Source: Trichostrongylus colubriformis
Lineage: Eukaryota > Nematoda > Chromadorea > Rhabditida > Trichostrongylidae
Reading direction: 5' to 3'
Length of the DNA stretch: 64,000 nucleotides
Assembly: GCA_963978905.1 (NCBI GenBank)
Contig: OZ022256.1
Span: forward strand, 37,248,001-37,312,000
The notes under the pieces are model-generated. The model did not search any database, was not told the DNA's origin, and was given only the letters and a program-made list of their open reading frames with translations. The position numbers and the translations under genes are program-made. Numbering within the stretch: position 1 is the stretch's first letter; each line of letters starts with the position of its first letter. Positions 56,701 through 64,000 of this stretch are shown here, in pieces.

Positions 56701-59700
56701 AGAATGACACTTAGCGTATCGTATTATTACCGTATCGGTCGAAACTACGTGGTGCTTGACGGCTTGACTTCCATGGTGAAATCGTTCAACAGTTAGTATT
56801 AGAGACTGGAATGAATGATACAACAATCGCATTATCCCTACCAGTGCCTTCAAAAATTCATACATGGATGTTCAATGAGATCACATATGTAGCAAGTAAC
56901 ATCACAGGTGAAGTTCAACAGTCGAAAAAAGGATCGGTGCAGAGGATACCCAGAACAGTGAGTTCATGATCTTCGGACGATACCAAAAAAGCCACTTAAA
57001 GGCACACCACGCGATAATCACATTAGTGGCTTACCTTCTTGGGGTGAGTAGGTCCTTAGATAGGTATTCAGGCTGCACCCTTTTTGCGGCTTGATCGTGC
57101 ATCCTCGCGGCGAAAGGCGCGCCTTATCCGAGCTGAGTTGAGCCCATCGAGCCGAATCACACCTGGCCTAAGACGAACAACTTCCCAACGTGGCTCTTTC
57201 GTGGAGAAGGAAACTTGCGATAAGACAAGATAAGGCAGCGATTTCAATGTTGAAGGCAGCTTCAACAGGGAAGAGCAGGTGATATCGTAGCACTTTGCGC
57301 GATATCATCGAGCAAAAACTCATTTCTGGTCTCCAATACTCGTACGAGGACTGAGGACAGGGCGCTTTATTTTTGATGGTTGTAGGGAGTTTTGATTACT
57401 TTTACTTCACTGGTGACCAGAACCTCTACATCCTGTACACGCGCGATAGCTATCAAAATTTATCGCGTGGTGTTCCTTTAAGCTGAGTGTGTGGACGTTA
57501 CACCTCAACGAACGCTCTCAGGCGAGTAGCAAAACTACAAAACCGTTCACATTTTATTAGTCGACACTAGGCGACGGAGTCACACGCAAGCCTTCGCGTC
57601 GTCATAACTTTGTTCAATGCGGATGAAATGGGAAAAGGTGGAGAGCGTTGATCTATTTCTGATGGGTAGCTTTTACTTTCTTTTCACCAGCTTTTCCTTT
57701 ACCGCTTATAAGAACCCTTTTCTTGAAGCAGGTCTCTGATTGTTGTGGGCCTACAGCATCTTTAAGTTTAGTAGTTGATGCTTGCTCACATTCCGCTCTC
57801 ATCTCATTTTTAAGTGCATTCTAATTGAAATTGCGAAAGAATTTTCGAAAAGAGCATTTCACGACATTTTCGGATGGTTTGAAGCTCAGTTGCTCAAAAT
57901 AGAAAGGAAAATTGAAGAAGTTCTCTTGTTCCATGGACGATGTGCTGCAAGCTGCTGGAACATGTTGCCTCCGGATCACAGGCAGTTTTATCTCTTGTGA
58001 TAGATAGATAGGTAGATAAAATCTTGAACATTAATTCACGGCGTATTTTCAACGCAACACAATTTTCTCCTTTGCCCTTTAAATAGCACGTTGAAGCAAG
58101 ACCGCATGGGGTCTTCGAAGAACAAGTCTATGACTTCGTAAACTGATAGCTGTGTTCAAATACTGTTCAAATTAGTGAATTTGCAAACAATATCAATTCC
58201 ACATGATATTAAGAAGATGGACTGAAAACACGCAAACACAGATGAAATTTACATCTCTGTATCTAGGAGGATAACTTCTGTTTACAAATGTCAGAATCAT
58301 AACAGTTACGAAATCATTTCTCGCTTTTTTTCTATTGCATAGGAGACTCAAGCTAATATACGCTCATTGGAGTCCCCAGGAGTAAGTAACCCGAGCATGT
58401 AAACGCTCTTAGAGTAACCGTGTACGAAGCAATCTATTTCTCTGATACCCATGTATTCGTGCTGTAACTGCTTAATAAGCGCGCATGCAAAATTTCACGC
58501 GGCTAAAATACATTTCCTCAGAGTGATGGCCTAGGGGGCGGGGCCTCAGAGTAAATGCCAACCACGTCATCCTACGCGCTCATAGACGAAGAGTAGGACT
58601 TAATGTAGCATTCTGTTCCCACTATACGTCTCCGACCGTGGCGGATGATGGGGTAGGCAACTACGCTGAGGCCCACCCGTCGGCCATCAGTTTGAGGAGC
58701 TACATCTCATCCGGACTCTCTAACCTTGCATCCTGGCCCTTACTAGGCAAATGCAACATAAATAATGGGTAACAGCTTCCAATTACTCTGCGCAGAAGAG
58801 AACAACGCCTTGCGGTGTTATCACGTCACGTCGTGCCACAAGACTAACGTGCTTGAACGATGTTCCGTTGAATGAATCATCCAACGCAGTGGCAAGGAGC
58901 AGCATTTACTAATCTATTGATATGGAGGAATAGCTTGTAAACTAAGTATACCGTAGGAGTTTAGATGGGGTGTATGTCGTTTGGCGCGGCCCTTGCAGCT
59001 AATTTGCCAATGGGGCGCATGGGCCGTCTGGACTCTCTCAGATTTACCTAAGCCTTTTTAGGGGAGGAGCTTTGGCAGTGTCCCATTGGCAAATTAGCTC
59101 CAAGGGGCCGCGCCAAACGGCCGTCTCCCGTTTAGATGTTCCCCACTATTTTTATTCGAGCTTCCCATATTCTTGTTAGAATCAGTGAAAACATATGATG
59201 GGCACCGACGTGATTTGGTAACGCCGCAAGGCATTGACCTGAATTGCGCTGAGTGATTAGTAGGTTATTGAGCGTCTATCGCTCTAGTCAGCGATTAAAG
59301 AATAGGAAGACAGTAACAGAAAAGATGAAATTGCCACTGTAAAATGACTTTTACACTTTTGAACTTGCGTGCTGCGAAGTTTGCGTGCTTTCACTCCATC
59401 CTCGTACTTTTATGTGAAACTAAAATCCTTTCCACATTCCCGATTTTGAGCCCTGTTTGAGCACAGCTATGCTCTTTAGAGATTCCATGCTATTTCCAGT
59501 TTGAACATGCCATTCTAAGAGTGTAAGTGGGAATTGTGTTGCATTCAAAATACTTCGTGCACCGATGTTTAAGGTCTCATCATAGAAGAACCACCTGCCT
59601 GTGACTGGTGAGGCAATATGACTTCCGTAGTTGCAATGTGTAGAATATTATTGTGAGTCCTTAACTTTTCCTTCCGGTTTCATCAAAATGAGCTTCAAAA

Positions 59701-62700
59701 CTTTCGAAAATGTCGCGAAATGCTATTCCCGAAAAGAGTTATACAATTCAAAGAGAATGCACTGGAAAATGATGTGAGGGCGGAATATGAGCGAGCAACG
59801 ACTAAGCATGTGAATGCGGGCTAAAAGAGGACCTCGTTGGAGGGTTAGAAGGATTATTGTGAGCTCTTAATGAGTATCTGGTGACAAACCTGACATTTTA
59901 TACACGGATGACTTCGTGATATCTCCATATTTTCCAATTTCATCCACTTCGAACGAGGTTGTGAAGGTGCAACTGCTTGCGTATGATTATCCGTCTCTCG
60001 GTGTCGAATTAAAAAAATTGTGAGCGCTATTGCATTTGCACAGACACCCAACACAAAGTTACATCACGAAATACCAGCACTATATGGGGCGGTTCTCAGC
60101 GCCCTACTCAGTGCTGGTGTTCCTATAAAGTCATCGAACTTATAACCATATTTGGAAGATCGATAGTTTGACTCATCGAAGAGGTATCGATAGTTTTGTC
60201 AAGGAGTGGTAAAACATTTGCGACAAAACAATGTGCAAGTCGATATACAATCCCTAATTTTGAAGACATATGAGTAGGCACTATATAATATTCAGGTGAA
60301 GAAAGAGAAAAGCTTCATGGAATCGCTTCGAGAAAGTGCCAGCAGTATCCTTCAAAAAGGTAATAGTTCAGTTTCTAGAGTTGCCTCTGCCGTCCGCAGT
60401 TCCCTTCATAGAAATTTCGCTATGAATTGTAACAAACTGCAACGGATTACCGAAAAATTTTGGTAAGCGTCTACAAAAGGTGCGTCAGCAATAGCTACCC
60501 TTCTAGTTGCGATAAGATGTATGAGCAATAGAGCAAAAAAAAAACGGGAGAGGGGCAGCATGCAAGGCATGCAAGAGAGTGCAAGTATCAGACCATGAAT
60601 CGATTGGCCTATTGTACTGTAATACTGCTTTCTACTCAATGGTCGGTGACCTCGAGAATATGTGATAACGTCCATTCTAGACTCCTTGTCAACATCCATT
60701 TTAAAGGCAGTGTTAGGGATAATGTGGGTGATAAGAGATCCCAAAAGGAGTCATTTAGTGAAAAACTACGGGTCTGAAAGGCCTATGCATGGCAAAATCC
60801 CTCGCGGAAGGCGCCCCCTTGAGCTGTGGCGGAGGCGGCCTCGTCAGGGCAAGCCGCCTTGGTTTAGGGCAGCCCGCCTCCAGGCGACGTGATTAGTGGT
60901 TTGTCACGGTGAGGTTGGTCAAGGAAATCGGTAGGTTTGAAAGTATCGCAGCGCGCCTTCTCACTTTTAGCTTGAAGCTCACCACAAGAAATAGATGTTG
61001 TCGCATTTCCGAACATCCCTTCATGTTAACGTCCTGGTAATGCCAATGGAAAACCCATGCGGACTACCCGCCTCTTGACGGAAAGGTCGTCCGCGCCTAG
61101 AACCAACGGTGGGAAGGGGTCCTATTTCTCGGGTATGTGGCCATTTCCATCCATTTTTTCTCCACTGTCCTGTTACTAGGCATCTCGGGGCTTTCATATT
61201 CACCACTTCTTTCACTTTTGTCCGAATTTCCCCTGAAGCTGCCTTTAACCTCGCGTTCTTGGAGCTCTGAGGAATGCACCCGTGCATCCCGTGCGCGCGC
61301 TACCTGAATTTTGAAGTCCATCAAATCCCGTGCCTGAAGACATGTCCATGTCTCGTCTCCTTCCCAGGAAAAAAAGAAGAAAAAGGAGTGTCGTAAGTAC
61401 TAGTTTTCGTCGTTGCTTCCGAAATGACCGGGTCGTACACCCACGATGCCGTATAAAGGCAAAGGGCAATTAGAAAACCAAAGAGTCGAGTAGATTCGAC
61501 GTGATGCTGAACGAGCACCAAGACTTTTTATGTACAAGCGAGATACCGTGGACGGAGATGGGAAAAGCGTGAAGCTACGAAGATTGGCAATATACCCGCG
61601 TCTGCAAGCAAAATGTTCATGATGAATACAGTATGGGAAGATGTAGAAACTGTAGGAGCAACATGATCTTCGTCAGCAACCTGGATCATGGGATTGCGTT
61701 CGAATATTCCTCAACAGAGCAGGTGAGAAGAAAGTGTGAGGAGTACAAAGGAAAGCGAGGCGAGGAAAATGGAAAAACATCAAAGTAAATCTGCATAGGG
61801 AAGAATTGCCACTGCTTCTTCGTGGAGTCACCTCGTGGCCATCACAATACAGCACAGATCTTTCACTACCATTTATCAGCAATTAGTGGGATACAGTCCG
61901 GCGCCAGTATGTACATATGAATGTTGGTGTCGATCTTCTGAGAGCCAGCCTCCACGCTGGGCCGGAGGGTGGCGTCAGCGTGTTGTCTTCCGGACCGGTC
62001 GGTGTCTGTGTTCCAGCCGGTGTTCCAGAAGCCCATGGATTCATCGTCTCCGCCTTCTGTAATCAACAAAGCTCATCGGGGATTCGGAGAACAACATCAG
62101 TCGGAGCATACTTATTTCCGCACAGAGTCAGACAATCACGAATTAAAGCGCTTTCATCAATTGTAAACCGAGTAACTTACTTCCATTTTTGCACGTCTGA
62201 AAGCAGTGGCAGACCGTTCACCAATTGGTATCCCCATGCAGTGAGCGGTCGAGTTCCCTATCATCCCCGGTACAACCACTCACTTGCGGACGGACAGAAT
62301 GCCGACCGACGTACAAATCGACAAACAACGATGCACAAGGTCACTGTTTTATGCATGTATTAGGAGATATCAGGATAAAAGATTCACCCTTGTGATTCCG
62401 GCTAAGAATAAGTCATCGAGTGACACATCAGACACTTTTTGCTGACAGTCCCCAAAATCCCTCCTATGAGTTGTTATCGTCTTGATGTTGTCGAAGGTTT
62501 CCTCTGATTTGCCCTCTTCGTTGCTTGACCTTCGTGAACATTCACAGCACAATCTAGTACACAATATTTGTGGATTAGTAGACGTGAATGACCCAAGGCA
62601 AGTGTATTTTGAGCGTCATCACTTACTAGCATACTCCCGCACATCTGGCTCATAATGAATTCAGCTCCTCTTGGATACCTTCCACTCAAGCAATGAGGCA

Positions 62701-63669
62701 TATACGATGCATCATTGATACCAAGTCTTCATGTTTCCGCATTGGTGCTAGCGATAACCACAGGACCGGTGAGCCTGTGCTAGCTCACCATTCAGGATTG
62801 GCGTTGTCACGCTCCAGAACATCAGTGCCAGCGCATTCCTACAGGCAATTCAAACCCAGTGCAGGATAACTACCAGATGTAGACGATTCCTTTTGATTGC
62901 ACTGTTTTTCTTCTCTCCTGCGCTTCGAGAACGAAATCGACAGGGCCACACTTTATCACGTGAGGCACTTTGTGCGGCAAGATGCACAATCTTAACTCAA
63001 AAAGGCTCGAGGGGAACAAAAAATTTCGTCGTTGGTGAGATGAAACTTCCACTCCCGCTGATGTTTCAAATTTGATGTTCCTTTTCTTTTTATTCGAAAC
63101 TAATTGCCTTCCCGTAGTCCGTGTGGCTATAATGAGATTTCTGGGTTATCTGAATGCAGAAACCTTTGTGATCTCTCCGTGATACATAAGTGGGCTTGTA
63201 AGCAATCTACAGTGTGCTGTTGGCTGGGATTGGAGCTTATCGTTGTTGAGCATCCATAGCATGTTAGTGGAGCCCGTACAGCTTTCTCTTGACGGTTCTT
63301 GGTCAGATCGTTTGAGAACACAGGCTTAGTGATCAACGCAGTTTCACATTTCGAAGCTATGGACTAGGACGAAGCTTTGTAGTTGGGTATCTGACCACTT
63401 CCTTACTCGATTTCGTCCTTTGCTTTGCTCCTGACTTAAGCATAGGCTCAGATTTACAAGTATTCAGGTTGATCTAACGTGCTGCAGTGAAAGTGACGTC
63501 CTGAAGCGTCCTAATCCAAATTATTAAAACGACCTGTTACTTCATCTATACAATACGTTTTCGAATAGAATGCATACAACAACATAGCACAATTTCAGCA
63601 AAAGTGCAATATAATAGAATTAACCATGCATTGGTACAGTGGTGGATGAAATTCAAACCTCCCGTTAAA
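50722..63669 (+). CDS. Gene B: predicted small secreted protein, tandem paralogue of gene A
   Basis: Family not recognised. Exons: 50722-50772 (51 nt), 50829-50859 (31), 53255-53310 (56), then 55362-55425 (64) or 60296-60359 (64), then 63599-63669 (71). All joins are phase-compatible and free of stops. Exon 1 encodes MGAVTVASLLFLLSSFQ, a signal peptide. Exon 2 gives LAASKPVKNN, exon 3 SKDNQVAKHYVEALEPES, exon 5 NRINHALVQWWMKFKPP. The gene continues beyond the right edge (exon 5 ends in donor GTAAGT). Length and phase identity with gene A in every exon but 4a is unlikely by chance. Introns are filled with MITEs. I infer a secreted peptide with a Trp-pair helix. Exons 1-3 and 5 are more certain than the exon 4 choice. 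Confidence 0.7.
51060..51298. mobile_element. TTAA-type MITE, family 1 (left half)
   Basis: AAAAGAATTTCTGTGTTACC, then GTATGTTTATGTTGTATTTG, CACCACAAAGTACG and CCCACTCTCCGTTCCC. It stops at its centre, where family 2c begins. Confidence 0.75.
51299..51605 (+). mobile_element. TTAA-type MITE, family 2c (copy 2)
   Basis: TTAAAAAAGCGCTGCTTGG at the start, CATTGCTGAGCACCCCCACT inside, CCGGTGTCTTAA at the end. The end is also the start of the next element. Confidence 0.7.
51606..51967 (+). mobile_element. TTAA-type MITE, family 2b (copy 1)
   Basis: Left AAAGACAGTGGTAGGGGGT, right ACCCTTACCACTGCCTTCAA, inverted termini. Shares its interior (CGTATC, GTGGTGAAAACG) with the two copies at 55876 and 56461. 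Confidence 0.75.
51968..52513 (+). mobile_element. TTAA-type MITE, family 2 (copy F)
   Basis: Left TTCAAAGACAGCATTAGTGG, right TTAATGCTGCCTTTGAA. Its left end is shared with the right end of the preceding 2b element. Confidence 0.88.
52970..53207. mobile_element. Mutator-like MITE (copy 3) with 10-bp target duplication
   Basis: GGTGTGTGCAGATATGACG and inverse CGTCATATCTGCGCACACC-type end. TGCATACTGG flanks both sides (52960-52969 and 53208-53217). A direct repeat of 9-10 bp is the mark of Mutator-like transposition. Lies in intron 2 of gene B, 47 bp before exon 3. Confidence 0.9.
53396..53786 (+). pseudogene. Unrecognised coding relic in gene B intron 3
   Basis: An 89-codon open frame (53396-53662) with ordinary protein composition (REKIQWAHPYRGASV, then GKRIVQIHTLDGAH) continues, after one frameshift near 53650, into FYVEVTPTGKARSVSRFLKF and EQLLAEAISTSPEV up to TAA at 53786. 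The balanced amino acid use over two frames suggests an old gene fragment. I do not recognise the family. Confidence 0.35.
54221..54845. mobile_element. Large fold-back element, 271-bp arms
   Basis: Arms 54221-54491 and 54574-54845 are close to perfect inverted copies (ACAAGGGAAG at the left edge, CTTCCCTTGT at the right). The 82-bp centre is a doubled 41-bp unit (GAATTTGAC, then AATTTCGGA, then TCTTG-CTTACC). Related single arms lie at 11970 and about 19250. No coding capacity. Confidence 0.92.
55362..55425 (+). CDS. Gene B exon 4a (alternative)
   Basis: Acceptor TATTCAG, donor GTATTT, 64 nt, phase 0 to 1. It encodes KPEEKGFFEKLKDNVSSLF plus SR. The pattern of a charged start, paired aromatics and a Ser-Ser near the end matches exon 4b of both genes. 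Confidence 0.6.
55876..56290 (+). mobile_element. TTAA-type MITE, family 2b (copy 2)
   Basis: Starts TTTAAAGACAGTGACAGGGA, ends ACCCTTGCATTTTTAA. The interior aligns with 56461-56850 and 51606-51967. Confidence 0.7.
56291..56461. mobile_element. Small fold-back element between two family 2b copies
   Basis: GGCACCGTTCGCGCTCGCT at the left and AGCGAGCGCGAACGGTGCC at the right are an exact 19-bp inverted pair. It sits precisely between the end of one 2b copy and the start of the next. Confidence 0.85.
56462..56850 (+). mobile_element. TTAA-type MITE, family 2b (copy 3)
   Basis: Starts ATCAAAAACAGCGGTCGGGG and ends ATCCCTACCAGTGCCTTCAA. Same orientation as copy 2. Confidence 0.7.
57000..57477. 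mobile_element. TTAA-type MITE, family 3
   Basis: TTAA on both sides (56996-56999, 57478-57481). AGGCACACCACGCGATAA on the left, TTATCGCGTGGTGTTCCT on the right. Only one copy in the window. Confidence 0.88.
57482..58444. other. Gene B intron, no recognised feature
   Basis: A 72-codon open frame at 57782-58000 (with AKEFSKRAFHDIFGWFEA) faintly resembles exon 5 but its splice phases do not fit. Otherwise nothing is recognised. Confidence 0.35.
58445..58790. mobile_element. TTAA-type MITE, family 1 (old diverged copy)
   Basis: Recognisable pieces: GCATGCAAAATTTCACGCGG, GGGGCGGGGCCTCAGAGTAA, GTCTCCGACCGTGGCGGATG, AGGCAAATGCAACATAAATA and GGGTAACA. Much more diverged than copies 1-3. Confidence 0.7.
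58968..59129. mobile_element. Short fold-back element with 9-bp target duplication
   Basis: CGTTTGGCGCGGCCCTTG, then GCTAATTTGCCAATGGG on the left, inverted on the right. GTTTAGATG flanks both sides (58959-58967 and 59130-59138). The 162-bp element fits Mutator-like insertion. Confidence 0.88.
59130..60295. other. Gene B intron, no recognised feature
   Basis: No repeat family or further exon is recognised. A minus-strand open frame (59854-60054) starts with a hydrophobic run but has no supporting context. Confidence 0.4.
60296..60359 (+). CDS. Gene B exon 4b (alternative)
   Basis: Acceptor ATTCAG, donor GTAATA, 64 nt, phase 0 to 1. It encodes VKKEKSFMESLRESASSIL plus QK. It is closer to gene A exon 4b than to the neighbouring exon 4a, as expected if the whole locus was duplicated after exon 4 had doubled. 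Confidence 0.68.
60705..61244 (+). mobile_element. TTAA-type MITE, family 2 (copy G)
   Basis: TTAA on both sides (60701-60704, 61245-61248), AGGCAGTGTTAGGGAT on the left, CCCCTGAAGCTGCCT on the right, 540 bp. The best TTAA evidence for this family. Confidence 0.9.
61245..63598. other. Gene B intron 4, mostly unrecognised
   Basis: At 62210-62363 a stretch (GCAGTGAGCGGTCGAG, then GGACGGACAGAATGCCGACC and TTTTATGCATGTA) resembles the tail of the 43000-44080 repeat and of common nematode repeats. The rest is not recognised. Confidence 0.4.
63599..63669 (+). CDS. Gene B exon 5
   Basis: Acceptor ATTTCAG, donor GTAAGT, 71 nt, phase 1 to 0. It encodes AKVQYNRINHALVQWWMKF and then KPPVK. Same length as gene A exon 5, with the shared INHA and QWW. 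Confidence 0.7.
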
Positions 63670-64000
63670 GTAAGTGGAGTTTTACGGTACTTATAGTGGT
63701 AGAATTTCCATTCTCAAAGCTTAGAATGGTCATAAAATGAATTCTTATCAGATTAAAAGTAGCGGTCACACCGGTACCTAATTTGCTTGAACCACGGAAG
63801 TTGCTACGGTCGGCTGTACCTTACGGGCAACCTTCCAAGCTCTGTATTGGAGAGCAGCTGAGGGACTGCACTGGTACTTCCACCCGCAAACTCTTAGTGC
63901 CTTTTTATACGCTTAAAAGATCTATGTATTAGTTTGCGCGCCGTGTACAAATTTATGTGTCGCTATCTGTGGTCTAGTTTCCTTACCTTCGGTTGACCAA
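63670..64000. other. Gene B, after exon 5
   Basis: Intron or 3' part of gene B. No further exon could be fixed before the window ends. Confidence 0.35.

Noticed and set aside
57782..58000. Possible third exon 5 (AKEFSKRAFHDIFGWFEA)
   Set aside because: Faint resemblance only; the acceptor gives the wrong phase and no good donor follows.
61917..62363. 148-codon open frame
   Set aside because: Ends in repeat-derived sequence and has no recognisable domain.

Overview
The window is nuclear DNA of a nematode, most likely a strongylid (clade V, hookworm or relative). The reasons are many small exons with short TTTCAG-type acceptors, a neprilysin-family (M13) gene with the usual nematode exon style, and a high load of Tc1/mariner, TTAA-type, Mutator-like and Penelope-like repeats, many of them nested. 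No bacterial genes, rRNA genes or CRISPR arrays are seen. I cannot name the species. Exon coordinates come from reading splice signals and phases by eye. No transcript data were used.

Layout, all genes on the + strand. (1) 1805-7544: the last ten exons of an M13 metallopeptidase gene whose 5' part lies outside the recognised sequence. The exons join in one open frame of 421 codons ending at a stop, and two of the introns hold transposon relics. (2) 7545-13250: intergenic, with three or four short elements. (3) 13251-41583: gene A, a predicted small secreted protein built from tiny exons (51, 31, 56, 112 or 64, and 71 nt). Its second intron is about 24 kb and holds a dead permuted Penelope-like element, a two-part segmental duplication, nested mariners and several MITE families. 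(4) 41584-50721: intergenic, with a minisatellite and a Tc1-like element inserted into a MITE. (5) 50722-63669 and beyond: gene B, a paralogue of gene A with the same exon order, lengths and phases (51, 31, 56, 64, 64, 71 nt).

The most interesting result is this A/B pair. In both genes two candidate exons follow exon 3, each entering in phase 0 and leaving in phase 1, so only one of the two can be used per transcript. That is the signature of mutually exclusive exons kept in two tandem copies. The second result is a retroelement with the order GIY-YIG endonuclease, CxC linker, reverse transcriptase. This matches the N-terminal-endonuclease Penelope-like elements (Naiad type) rather than the usual RT-then-endonuclease order. 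The third is a set of TTAA-flanked MITE families that lie end to end, and two mariner-derived elements that are each a head-to-head pair of transposase 3' ends.
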